DNA from: a virus
Direction: 5' to 3' (one strand)
DNA: 64,000 bases
Virus record (IMG/VR): IMGVR_UViG_3300009079_000020
Location: 1 to 64,000 of that record
This document shows, piece after piece, positions 30,915 to 37,543 of the stretch (the stretch's first letter is position 1; each line of letters opens with the position of its first letter). The notes under the pieces were generated by a model. That model had not been told where the DNA came from. It was given only the letters and a program-made list of their open reading frames with translations, and ran no database searches. The translations under genes were made by a program, and so were the position numbers.

Positions 30915-31510
30915 GTAAAGTAGCGCATCTTATAGGAAATGGTGATAATGCTTCAATGTATAAACCGGCCAAAGGAATAAAGATAACATGTAATTTGCCT
31001 CCGTTTACTGTGCGTAATACTTATGCCACTACAATTGTTGATTTTAAAATGTGTAAGGCTATTACTGAAGGTAGTGTTGTTATACCTGGAGATTGGATTA
31101 TGGGCTATAGGCCATCTATCTGGTATGATAAAAATGAAGGTAATTTTAAAATGAGATTTGGTTCTCAAATAAGAGAATTCTATAAGGTACTACCTGAGTA
31201 TGCTAAGAATTACACAAACCTAAATTGCGGCCATTTCGCAGCTCACTATATTGCAAATAAAATAAAAGCTACAGAGATCCATTTGTATGGTTTCGATTCG
31301 CTTTTTGATATGAACCTAAGAAGCAGTACAGATTTTGTTCTTAACTCAGACCGCGGTGCAACAAATAACGTCAGATTAAACGATAATTGGAGGCCAATCT
31401 GGCAAGGGATTTTTAATGAGTTTAGCGATACACAATTTGTTTTATATCACAAGCACAATAATATTAAATTTAGTGTTCCAAAAAATGTTGAAATAAGAAC
31501 AAAAAGTTAA
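30911..31510 (+). CDS. DUF115-like Rossmann protein, glycan-linked
   Basis: The opening KVAHLIGNGDNASMYKPAKG, then TIVDFKMCKAI, and LNCGHFAAHYIANKIKATEI followed by LYGFDSLFD resemble DUF115-like proteins, which include flagellin-modifying sugar transferases. ATGA overlap places it as the last gene of the island. The activity is inferred from weak pattern and context. Confidence 0.45.
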   Translation: MSKVAHLIGNGDNASMYKPAKGIKITCNLPPFTVRNTYATTIVDFKMCKAITEGSVVIPGDWIMGYRPSIWYDKNEGNFKMRFGSQIREFYKVLPEYAKNYTNLNCGHFAAHYIANKIKATEIHLYGFDSLFDMNLRSSTDFVLNSDRGATNNVRLNDNWRPIWQGIFNEFSDTQFVLYHKHNNIKFSVPKNVEIRTKS

Positions 31511-31519
31511 AATTAACTG

Positions 31520-31548
31520 TGTACATTATCTTTCAGATGCTGTAGGAT
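31520..31548 (+). promoter_or_regulatory. TGTACA-N17-TAGGAT promoter
   Basis: TGTACA at 31520-31525, 17-bp spacer, TAGGAT at 31543-31548. The start codon of the next gene is at 31555, 6 nt after the -10 box, so its transcript may have no leader. Confidence 0.7.
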
Positions 31549-31554
31549 CTGACT

Positions 31555-31923
31555 ATGATGATAGAGTTTGAAAATATACGATCCGTTAAGTTTCAAGATT
31601 TAATCTGTGACGTAATGGAGTTTGGACGTAAAAAATTATTTCCGCGCCATAAACACGTTTATATAAATATTATTGCAATGCGCAATAAAGGAGTATATGG
31701 CGACTGCATGTATGAAGACGATCGTGACTTCACGATCCGCTTTGATACAACCCTTTCCCAAAAAGAAATCGTAACCACACTTTTGCATGAACTCGTTCAT
31801 GTTAAACAGTATCTCTATAAAGAAGAGATGGATTATGATCTTCCGTATGAGAAAAGGCCGCATGAAATTGAAGCGCTTGTAAAGGAGAAACAATTAACGG
31901 AGGCTTACTATGGCCAAACGTAA
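31555..31923 (+). CDS. SprT-like zinc metalloprotease
   Basis: TLLHELVHVKQYLYK holds the HExxH zinc site (about residue 80), with a downstream acidic RPHEIEALVKE that could supply the third ligand. The short length (122 aa) fits phage SprT/WLM-like minimal proteases. Host SprT/Spartan proteins cut DNA-protein crosslinks. Two ATGs (31555, 31558) sit at the expected transcription start, so initiation is probably leaderless. Its end overlaps the next gene. Confidence 0.7.
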   Translation: MMIEFENIRSVKFQDLICDVMEFGRKKLFPRHKHVYINIIAMRNKGVYGDCMYEDDRDFTIRFDTTLSQKEIVTTLLHELVHVKQYLYKEEMDYDLPYEKRPHEIEALVKEKQLTEAYYGQT

Positions 31924-32218
31924 AGAAGATCGAATATTTGACAAAGACTGTGGAGATCTAATTGACGACAATATTAATATGACAGTACCATGGTATCTTA
32001 TGGCTTCATATGCATATTATGAAGAAGATCGTCCTATACTGTCGGATAGCTATTTTGACAGACTAACAAAGAAAATGTTAGAATATTGGGATAATATTGA
32101 TCATTTCCATAAGGATTGTATAAGTAAAGATATGCTACAAGCTGGTACATTTTTAGGTGAGTACCCAAGTAGAGTAAAATATGGACTTCAAGCATTAAGA
32201 GGTAAAGATGGCAGATAG
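31910..32218 (+). CDS. Small protein resembling the Ia domain of NAD-dependent DNA ligase
   Basis: VPWYLMASYAYYEEDRPILS then DSYFDRLTKKMLEY resembles the LigA N-terminal Ia domain (YYxxDxPxxSDxxYDxL), which binds the nicotinamide mononucleotide half of NAD. No adenylation domain follows, so it cannot be a ligase alone. It may bind NAD or be a remnant. GGAGG precedes the ATG. The end overlaps the next small gene. Confidence 0.5.
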   Translation: MAKRKEDRIFDKDCGDLIDDNINMTVPWYLMASYAYYEEDRPILSDSYFDRLTKKMLEYWDNIDHFHKDCISKDMLQAGTFLGEYPSRVKYGLQALRGKDGR

Positions 32219-32348
32219 CGATGATCCTTGTGATGACGTAACTGATAGTCCAGCAGAATGGTTAGGTTGGGTAAAAATTAACAAAGAATATAAAAAAGAA
32301 GAAGTGGAAACAGTACCGCCTTCATATGCTCGTTTTGAACACGGATAA
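32208..32348 (+). CDS. Small acidic protein (46 aa)
   Basis: ATG 32208 overlaps the preceding gene. The product MADSDDPCDDVTDSPAEWLG then WVKINKEYKKEE is acidic with a single amphipathic helix. No family recognised. The frame is supported by coupling and composition. Confidence 0.45.
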   Translation: MADSDDPCDDVTDSPAEWLGWVKINKEYKKEEVETVPPSYARFEHG

Positions 32349-32350
32349 AA

Positions 32351-32442
32351 AAATTATAAGCCGTTGTTTCTAAACTAAACAAAAACGCATAAAAGCGAAA
32401 ATAAACGTGTACATTGCTTTCAACATGCTGTATAAAGGTTAT
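32351..32442 (+). repeat. Promoter-containing direct repeat, copy 1
   Basis: A 92-bp block that aligns without gaps to 39827-39918 with about nine differences. It starts AAATTATAAGCCGTTGTTT, contains AAAAACGCATAAAA, and ends with a complete early/middle promoter. Both copies lie directly before an early gene. Confidence 0.8.
32408..32436 (+). promoter_or_regulatory. TGTACA-N17-TATAAA early/middle promoter
   Basis: TGTACA at 32408-32413, 17-bp spacer, TATAAA at 32431-32436. It lies inside repeat copy 1 and 24 bp before the gene at 32460. Confidence 0.75.
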
Positions 32443-32459
32443 ATCAAAAGGAGAAAACA

Positions 32460-32717
32460 ATGTCAAAATTCGGAATCAACTTTGTAAATGCTTGTAACGC
32501 TGGTCTTAGCTTTCGTATTCAAACCGCTGAAGGTGAAATCGAACGTCGTGCAGATGATACTGCTGATGGTGTATATTTGGTAGAGCGTTACGGCATTGCT
32601 TCTGATTGCTATCTTTCTTCAGATATGGATTTCGCATCTGAAGAAGGTTTTGCTGATGACGATGGAGCTAAAAAGTTTTTTAACCGTATCATGAACAACG
32701 TATGTGAGGCAGCTTAA
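32460..32717 (+). CDS. Small hypothetical early protein (85 aa)
   Basis: AAAGGAG lies 7 nt upstream. The acidic alpha/beta product (GLSFRIQTAEGEIERRADDT, DDDGAKKFFNRIMNNVCEAA) heads a run of five coupled small genes. No family recognised. Early expression is inferred from the promoter. Confidence 0.6.
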   Translation: MSKFGINFVNACNAGLSFRIQTAEGEIERRADDTADGVYLVERYGIASDCYLSSDMDFASEEGFADDDGAKKFFNRIMNNVCEAA

Positions 32718-32917
32718 TGTTTGATTCTGAATTCGTAACCGCCTTTGAAAAAGCGTGCAATAACTATGTTAACCAAACTCCTGATGGCACAGTCATATGG
32801 AACTATGTTGAGTCTGATTTGGCTCTTGACGGTTGGATAGAAAAATTAGGTGAAAGCTTTAATTCGTTCTTTGACGATATGGCAGATCAATTCTTAGCTG
32901 CTAAGAGGGCTGTGTAA
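32717..32917 (+). CDS. Small acidic protein (66 aa)
   Basis: Start overlaps the previous stop (TAATG). An acidic helical protein (EFVTAFEKACNNYVNQTPDG, FNSFFDDMADQFLAAKRAV). No family recognised. Its stop overlaps the next start. Confidence 0.55.
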   Translation: MFDSEFVTAFEKACNNYVNQTPDGTVIWNYVESDLALDGWIEKLGESFNSFFDDMADQFLAAKRAV

Positions 32918-33156
32918 TGAAGCCTTGGATTCAATCAACTCGTAATGGATTTGAAATGTCTGTAGATGAAATCGAACGCATATATGCTGAGACTGTTCAA
33001 GGTGAACAATCTATTATGGTTCAAAAAGACATGAAGCAGTGGGCTCTTAAAGAAGGTATGTGGCCTCATAGTCATTATGATAATATCAAAAGCGGGCATG
33101 CTGATGCTCGTGGCTGGACTCAAGAAGGATTCACCGGAATGGAGATATGCGAATGA
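32917..33156 (+). CDS. Small hypothetical protein (79 aa)
   Basis: Coupled by TAATG overlap. Soluble sequence with a helical first half (FEMSVDEIERIYAETVQGEQ) and aromatic second half (WPHSHYDNIKSGHADARGW). No family recognised. Confidence 0.55.
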   Translation: MKPWIQSTRNGFEMSVDEIERIYAETVQGEQSIMVQKDMKQWALKEGMWPHSHYDNIKSGHADARGWTQEGFTGMEICE

Positions 33157-33368
33157 AAATAACTGATTATTCAAGTATGGCCATGAATATTATATCGAAT
33201 GGTTGGCATTTGCCTTTAGTTAATGGCAAAGTTAACAGTAGTAATATTGAAGATAAAATTGTAATAGGCATATATAATAAAGATCTTGGCCCGATACTTG
33301 CTGAAGAGGCTGATTTAGTAATTCAGCTAGTGGAAGAATTAGTAGCCGAGTATGGAGAAAAAACATGA
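33153..33368 (+). CDS. Small hypothetical protein (71 aa)
   Basis: The ATG at 33153 overlaps the previous TGA (ATGA) and has GGAG about 9 nt upstream, so it is preferred to the ATG at 33147. The product (KITDYSSMAMNIISNGWHLP) is a small alpha/beta protein ending in an acidic helix. No family recognised. Its end overlaps the next gene. Confidence 0.5.
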   Translation: MKITDYSSMAMNIISNGWHLPLVNGKVNSSNIEDKIVIGIYNKDLGPILAEEADLVIQLVEELVAEYGEKT

Positions 33369-33805
33369 AACTAATATTAGCCAGTGCGGCACTGTTTGCC
33401 GCCACTTCTGTTTCTGCAGAAGTAACTAAGATCAAAATTTATGATCACACTAAAACCGTGACACAATCCGTGCCGGTATCCGAACGGAGATGTCAAGACA
33501 TTAAGGTTCCTATCTACCAACAAGGTGGCCAAGCATCTGGTGGTGACGTACTACTTGGTGCTATCCTCGGCGGTTTACTTGGCGGAGGAGTATCTGGTAA
33601 AGACGAAGGTGCTGCTATTGGTGCTTTAGGTGGCGCAATCATTGCGAATGAATCTGCTAAAGGTCCTAAGGTAACTGGATATGAAATTCAGCGGCAATGC
33701 AGTGATGTAGTTGTATATCAGAATTCTAATGTAGAAATATATAGTCATTCTACCATCCGCTTCTTCGTAGACGGAAAACGGTATGTAGTACCGTTTCAGA
33801 AATAA
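33365..33805 (+). CDS. Secreted glycine-zipper (17-kDa-antigen-like) protein
   Basis: The signal peptide (MKLILASAALFAATSVSA) is followed by two short beta regions around a glycine-zipper membrane segment (DVLLGAILGGLLGGGVSG, then AAIGALGGAIIA, about residues 60-97). This matches Gly-zipper/17-kDa surface-antigen family proteins of alphaproteobacteria, found in some marine phages. Two cysteines (ERRCQD and RQCSDV) flank the zipper. Envelope location is likely; the role in infection is unknown. ATGA overlap couples it to the upstream gene. Confidence 0.7.
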   Translation: MKLILASAALFAATSVSAEVTKIKIYDHTKTVTQSVPVSERRCQDIKVPIYQQGGQASGGDVLLGAILGGLLGGGVSGKDEGAAIGALGGAIIANESAKGPKVTGYEIQRQCSDVVVYQNSNVEIYSHSTIRFFVDGKRYVVPFQK

Positions 33806-33813
33806 TTGAATAA

Positions 33814-33890
33814 GCTCCGATAGCTCAATTGGTTAGAGCGCCCCGCTCATAACGGGTCGGTTGCAGGTTCGAGTCCTGCTGGGAGCACCA
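33814..33890 (+). tRNA. tRNA with anticodon CAU (Met, or Ile2 if modified)
   Basis: Acceptor GCTCCGA/TGGGAGC (one G-G mismatch at 6:67), D stem GCTC/GAGC, anticodon loop CTCATAA (anticodon 33848-33850), T stem GCAGG/CCTGC with TTCGAGT loop, encoded CCA. Anticodon stem is closed by four strong pairs plus a C-T mismatch. Sequence alone cannot separate elongator Met from lysidine-modified Ile. Confidence 0.9.
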
Positions 33891-33895
33891 TAAAT

Positions 33896-33972
33896 GAATA
33901 CGTAGCTCAGCTGGATAGAGCAAGTGCCTTCTAAGCACTAGGTCGAGGGTTCGAATCCTTCCGTGTTCGCCA
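33896..33972 (+). tRNA. tRNA-Arg (anticodon UCU)
   Basis: Acceptor GAATACG/CGTGTTC, D stem GCTC/GAGC, anticodon stem AGTGC/GCACT with loop CTTCTAA, T stem GAGGG/CCTTC with TTCGAAT loop, encoded GCCA. It reads AGA/AGG, codons frequent in this A+T-rich genome. Confidence 0.93.
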
Positions 33973-33978
33973 AATAAA

Positions 33979-34055
33979 CTCGGTGTAGCGCAGTCTGGTA
34001 GCGCGCCTGCTTTGGGAGCAGGATGTCAGAGGTTCGAATCCTTTCATCGAGACCA
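33979..34055 (+). tRNA. tRNA-Pro (anticodon UGG)
   Basis: Acceptor CTCGGTG/CATCGAG, D stem GCGC/GCGC, anticodon stem CCTGC/GCAGG with loop TTTGGGA (anticodon 34013-34015), T stem AGAGG/CCTTT with TTCGAAT loop, encoded ACCA. It reads CCA and wobble Pro codons. Confidence 0.93.
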
Positions 34056-34076
34056 ATCACAAACAGGAGAAATAAA

Positions 34077-34352
34077 TTGGAAATAATTGTAGTATGGTTC
34101 TTGTCAATGGCGGCAATGAACACAGAAATAGAAAAAAATAAAAGTAGTATTGAGAACTTAAATGCAGAGATAGTAATGCTTCAAGTTGAAAATACCATTA
34201 TTAATGAACAACTTGCTGATCACGAACAAACTATTATTAATACTGCTGCATCGCACTCTGCGTTCTATGCTCGTCAGCAAATTGATAATGATGTGTTTGA
34301 GGATTCTATTGAAATCCTTAATCAAAGGTTAAATATGCTAGAAAAGCCCTAA
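34077..34352 (+). CDS. Coiled-coil protein with TTG start
   Basis: AGGAGA lies 6 nt before TTG 34077, just after the tRNA cluster; the frame also extends upstream but would run into tRNA-Pro. The product has a short hydrophobic N-terminus (EIIVVWFLSMAAM) and a coiled coil (SIENLNAEIVMLQVENTII). Possibly membrane-associated. No family recognised. Confidence 0.55.
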   Translation: MEIIVVWFLSMAAMNTEIEKNKSSIENLNAEIVMLQVENTIINEQLADHEQTIINTAASHSAFYARQQIDNDVFEDSIEILNQRLNMLEKP

Positions 34353-34353
34353 T

Positions 34354-34956
34354 ATGAATTATTTTGAGCTATATGGATTACAGAGGTCTGGTACAACTTG
34401 GTTGAAATCTCTTCTTGAACTAAACTTTGATTGTTCCGAACTTAATTCATATCACAAGCATACGCTAGATCCTAAATCATTTTCTTATCCGACTTGCGTG
34501 ATATTTAAATCCCCATATACTTGGGTAGAGTCTATAGTTTATAGGGAACCAGCAGATCTTCCTGTTCGGTTCCCTAAAATTTTAGAGCCAGGTAATTTCA
34601 TGATTGATAATTCTTATGGCGAATGTAATATCAACTTAGAAAATTTGGTGGATCTCTATTGTTCTTTTTATGATAATCATTCTTCAGTTGCTGATTATAC
34701 ATTTATATATGAAACGTTACTAGATGACATAGATCTACAGATTAAAGCTGGTGAGAATTTAGATTTGATAAGAAAAGATCAAGAGTGGCTAGAACCTCCA
34801 CTAGGAGGATTTATGCAAGAAGCATTTACTAAAGATATGTACCCGTATTATAAAGCGCAAAAGCCTGAAAAACTTAGTAATTGCCATATTGAGATTATTA
34901 ACAATTTAATACCTAAAGATTTTTGGCTACAAACTAATCTTAAATATTGTAGTTAA
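34354..34956 (+). CDS. Sulfotransferase-like P-loop protein
   Basis: The N-terminal ELYGLQRSGTTWLKSLLELN matches the 5-prime-phosphosulfate binding loop of PAPS-dependent sulfotransferases (RSGTTWL). A later VIFKSPYTWVESIVYR could be the 3-prime-phosphate region (usually K-x-P and R.P...vS). At 200 aa it is short for the family. It could sulfate a glycan made by the island enzymes or another small molecule. It starts 1 nt after its neighbour. Confidence 0.6.
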   Translation: MNYFELYGLQRSGTTWLKSLLELNFDCSELNSYHKHTLDPKSFSYPTCVIFKSPYTWVESIVYREPADLPVRFPKILEPGNFMIDNSYGECNINLENLVDLYCSFYDNHSSVADYTFIYETLLDDIDLQIKAGENLDLIRKDQEWLEPPLGGFMQEAFTKDMYPYYKAQKPEKLSNCHIEIINNLIPKDFWLQTNLKYCS

Positions 34957-34960
34957 AACC

Positions 34961-34968
34961 TATAAATA
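34961..34968 (+). promoter_or_regulatory. Late promoter
   Basis: Exact TATAAATA 34 bp before the nuclease gene at 35003. Confidence 0.7.
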
Positions 34969-35002
34969 TAGTTTAATCATAATAATAAAGATAGGTTAAA
35001 CT

Positions 35003-35497
35003 ATGTCAATGAATCAAAATAAGTACGATGTAATTGTAATAAAAGTAGTAGATGGCGATACTGTCGATGTAGATATCGATTTGGGTTTTGGCATATGTTT
35101 GAAAGACGAACGTGTAAGAGTGATGGGTATCGATACTCCAGAATCTCGAACGTCTGATAGAGTTGAAGACTTATTTGGCGAAGCTGCAAAAGCCCGTTTA
35201 AAGGAACTTATGAAACACGGTGGGAAACTTATCACCACAGAAAATAAGCATGGCGAAGATATGAAGGGTAAATTCGGACGTATTCTTGGAGATTTTGAAG
35301 TAGATTACCACGGTGAAATGAAAAGAGTCACTGAAATTATGACTCTTGAAGGTCACTGTGTACCATATTTCGGTGGTAGTAAAGAAGAAACCCAAGCAGC
35401 TCATATGGTAAACAGAGCACGCCTCATTGCTGAAGGCATAGTCTCTCAAGACGATGTTGATGCTGCTCAGGCTAAAATGGATAAAAAGAAGAAATAA
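35003..35497 (+). CDS. Staphylococcal-nuclease-like (thermonuclease) protein
   Basis: KYDVIVIKVVDGDTVDVDID with RVRVMGIDTPESR is the SNase core (V-DGDT...R..GIDtPE), followed by FGEAAKARLKELM and GKFGRILGDF. The conserved Asp pair and Arg residues of the active site appear present. There is no signal peptide, so it probably acts in the cytoplasm, for instance in host DNA or RNA breakdown. It has its own late promoter and ends tail-to-tail with the minus-strand gene. Confidence 0.8.
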   Translation: MSMNQNKYDVIVIKVVDGDTVDVDIDLGFGICLKDERVRVMGIDTPESRTSDRVEDLFGEAAKARLKELMKHGGKLITTENKHGEDMKGKFGRILGDFEVDYHGEMKRVTEIMTLEGHCVPYFGGSKEETQAAHMVNRARLIAEGIVSQDDVDAAQAKMDKKKK

Positions 35498-35872
35498 TTA
35501 CTTCTTATCTTCTTTAGGACTTTTTCCCTTTGAATAGGCTTGGGCTCCAAAGAATGCTGCTACTAGGCCGGCGATTGCTACAAAGTATGTAGGAGCAATA
35601 TCACCTACTATTTTAGCAGCGCTGTCTACGCCTAATATACTAGTAAGTAGAATAAGTACAGGATAAAGAAGCATGCCCCATAGAGCAAACCATGCCATAG
35701 ACCTTATCTGGTCTTCCTTAGCATCTTCGTTCTCTTGCATTTTCTTTTTATGTTCCCATTCTGCTATTTCTTTAGCGCGGGACATTTCTTCGTCAGTAAT
35801 AATTCCGTCGCCATCAGTATCGAGGTGGGCGTAGATGGAATCAGCTTCCATTACTTTAGCTTTTTTAGCCAT
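35498..35872 (-). CDS. EF-hand membrane protein, possible holin-like
   Basis: An N-terminal EF-hand loop (DTDGDGIITDEEM) is followed by a charged helix and two hydrophobic segments (AWFALWGMLLYPVLILLTSI and IAPTYFVAIAGLVAAFFGA). A Ca-binding loop joined to two transmembrane helices is unusual. Related EF-hand membrane proteins occur in marine T4-like phages. Two spans and a late promoter make a holin possible, with calcium control as speculation. AGGAGA is placed 5 nt before the start. Confidence 0.65.
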   Translation of the reverse strand: MAKKAKVMEADSIYAHLDTDGDGIITDEEMSRAKEIAEWEHKKKMQENEDAKEDQIRSMAWFALWGMLLYPVLILLTSILGVDSAAKIVGDIAPTYFVAIAGLVAAFFGAQAYSKGKSPKEDKK

Positions 35873-35898
35873 ATTATTCTCCTATTCCTTTTCAATTG

Positions 35899-35906
35899 TA
35901 TTTATA
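35899..35906 (-). promoter_or_regulatory. Late promoter, minus strand
   Basis: TATTTATA on the plus strand, read as TATAAATA on the minus strand, 26 bp before the start of the EF-hand membrane gene. Confidence 0.7.
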
Positions 35907-35935
35907 AGAAAGTAACATTATGCAGGAAAGATACC

Positions 35936-36157
35936 ATGAGTATATCAAAAGAAAATTCAAAGAAGAGCGTGAAAGATTGGAACTGGCTGCAGATAGATCG
36001 TTATCTGTGGGAGCTGATATCGAAGTGGAACGGGAAACCTACTACCAAAAAGAAGATACTTGAAGTAGTAATGAAGAAATTTTCGTGGACAGAAAAACAA
36101 ACAAAAATAGCATGCGCTATGCATTTTAAGGTGTACAATAGTCGTAAAACAAAGTAG
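35936..36157 (+). CDS. Small basic protein (73 aa)
   Basis: The ATG at 35936 has AGGAAAG 6 nt upstream. The product is basic with a winged-helix-like helical pattern (KKSVKDWNWLQIDRYLWELI, KKKILEVVMKKFSWTEKQTK). It could bind DNA. The next early promoter overlaps its last codons. No family recognised. Confidence 0.5.
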   Translation: MSISKENSKKSVKDWNWLQIDRYLWELISKWNGKPTTKKKILEVVMKKFSWTEKQTKIACAMHFKVYNSRKTK

Positions 36158-36160
36158 AAT
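36132..36160 (+). promoter_or_regulatory. TGTACA-N17-TAGAAT early/middle promoter
   Basis: TGTACA at 36132-36137, 17-bp spacer, TAGAAT at 36155-36160, 23 bp before the gene at 36184. Confidence 0.7.
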
Positions 36161-36183
36161 AATCCCAGTGAAAAGGAGTTATC

Positions 36184-36753
36184 ATGAATATATTTGTACT
36201 ACACGAAGACCCAAGAATTGCTGCCGAATTACAGTGTGATAAACACGTAGTAAAGATGATCGTAGAATCTGCTCAGATGTTATCCACGGCGCACCGTATG
36301 CTTGATGGCTATATGGAAATGCGACCATCTAAATCTGGTAAGCGCATGGTCAAATACTGGGTTCATAAAAATAGTAATCTTGAAAACGTGTTATATCGAG
36401 CTGTTCATCATGGGCATCCTTGTACCGTATGGACAATGAAAACAAATGCTAACTATGAATGGCATTACAAACACTTTGTATCCTTATGTGACGAATATCA
36501 GCATCGCTATAATAAAGTGCATTCAACTGATACTCTTCTTCGAGAAGTATTACGTCGAGCACCTACAAATACTAATTGGTCAAATCAATACACGCCATTT
36601 GCTCTTGCTATGCAACACGAACCACAATGCATTCACGAAGATGATCCGGTTCGTTCATATCAAGAGTATTATCAAACCAAACAAGATCGATTCAAAATGG
36701 TTTGGACAAATCGCAACGTACCTAAATGGTTTAATTTTGCTGTAAGTGCTTGA
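36184..36753 (+). CDS. Conserved phage protein with His-rich motifs
   Basis: The opening MNIFVLHEDPRIAAELQCDK, HVVKMIVESAQMLSTAHRML and HHGHPCTVWTMKTNANYEW blocks are a well-conserved marine-phage family that I recognise but cannot name functionally. Abundant His and Cys suggest metal binding. AAAGGAG lies 6 nt upstream, after an early/middle promoter. Its end lies 22 nt before the phosphomannomutase gene. Confidence 0.6.
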   Translation: MNIFVLHEDPRIAAELQCDKHVVKMIVESAQMLSTAHRMLDGYMEMRPSKSGKRMVKYWVHKNSNLENVLYRAVHHGHPCTVWTMKTNANYEWHYKHFVSLCDEYQHRYNKVHSTDTLLREVLRRAPTNTNWSNQYTPFALAMQHEPQCIHEDDPVRSYQEYYQTKQDRFKMVWTNRNVPKWFNFAVSA

Positions 36754-36775
36754 AAACAAACGAGGAGGAGAGTTT

Positions 36776-37474
36776 GTGAATAAATTTGTATTTGATGTAG
36801 ACGGTACACTTACACCAAGCAGACAATCTATTGATCCAAAGTTTAGTGAATTCTTTCTTGAATTCTGTAATACACATGATGTATACTTAGTTACGGGTTC
36901 TGATAAAGATAAAACTGTCGAACAGTTAGGAGAAGAGTTATACAATATAGTAAAGGTTGCGTATAACTGTTCCGGTAATGATGTTTACAGTCACGGCGTT
37001 AATATACGCTCTAATAACTGGACTGCACCAGAAAGTTTAATAACATTTTTGCAAGGTCGGTTGCAAACTAGTAGCTTTCCATTAAGGACAGGCAACCATA
37101 TCGAACAACGTCCTGGATGTTTGAATTTTAGTATTATAGGACGTAACTGTACATTAGAACAACGAAAAGATTATATTAAGCATGACTTATCATACAAAGA
37201 ACGTGAAAGTATTGCATTTCAAGTTAATTTTGATTATGAAGACTTAACAGCAGCAGTCGGAGGCGAGACTGGTATTGATATCTATCCTACCGGATTTGAT
37301 AAATCGCAAATTATAAAAGATTTTAATTCTTTCGATCGAATCATATTCTTTGGTGATAAAATAGAACAAGGCGGAAATGATTATCCGCTGGCTAAAATAT
37401 TAAAGCACCCAAGTAGGTCGCACACTGTAAAGGACTGGCAAGATACGTGGAGGATTTTAAAAGAAAATTACTAA
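36776..37474 (+). CDS. Eukaryote-type phosphomannomutase (HAD family)
   Basis: KFVFDVDGTLTPSRQSID is the alpha-PMM nucleophile motif. VTGSDKDKTVEQLGEE, EQRPGCLNFSIIGRNC, GGETGIDIYPTGFDKSQIIK and FFGDKIEQGGNDYPLA follow the PMM1/PMM2/Sec53 family in order. The enzyme interconverts mannose-6-P and mannose-1-P and needs Mg2+ and a sugar bisphosphate. GAGGAGG is 6-8 nt before GTG 36776; an upstream GTG at 36746 lacks one. Such an enzyme is rare in bacteria and would feed GDP-mannose for the sugar-modification genes. Confidence 0.85.
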   Translation: MNKFVFDVDGTLTPSRQSIDPKFSEFFLEFCNTHDVYLVTGSDKDKTVEQLGEELYNIVKVAYNCSGNDVYSHGVNIRSNNWTAPESLITFLQGRLQTSSFPLRTGNHIEQRPGCLNFSIIGRNCTLEQRKDYIKHDLSYKERESIAFQVNFDYEDLTAAVGGETGIDIYPTGFDKSQIIKDFNSFDRIIFFGDKIEQGGNDYPLAKILKHPSRSHTVKDWQDTWRILKENY

Positions 37475-37490
37475 GTTCGGCGCTTTTTTG

Positions 37491-37519
37491 TGTACATTCA
37501 CTTCGTAATAGTGTAAGAT
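37491..37519 (+). promoter_or_regulatory. TGTACA-N17-TAAGAT early/middle promoter
   Basis: TGTACA at 37491-37496, 17-bp spacer, TAAGAT at 37514-37519, 24 bp before the gene at 37544. Confidence 0.75.
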
Positions 37520-37543
37520 GTATATATGAAAAGGAGAAATACT

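Noticed and set aside
31660-31670. TATAAATA inside the SprT-like gene
   Set aside because: It is within coding sequence and no gene start follows at a fitting distance; chance match in A+T-rich DNA.
34023-34076. Upstream extension of the coiled-coil gene into tRNA-Pro
   Set aside because: The frame is open, but it would overlap a well-formed tRNA. A TTG at 34077 with a good ribosome-binding site is a better start.
37145-37175. TGTACA-N17-TTATAT inside the phosphomannomutase gene
   Set aside because: It is in the middle of a conserved coding region with no gene start downstream; the -10 box differs from the family.
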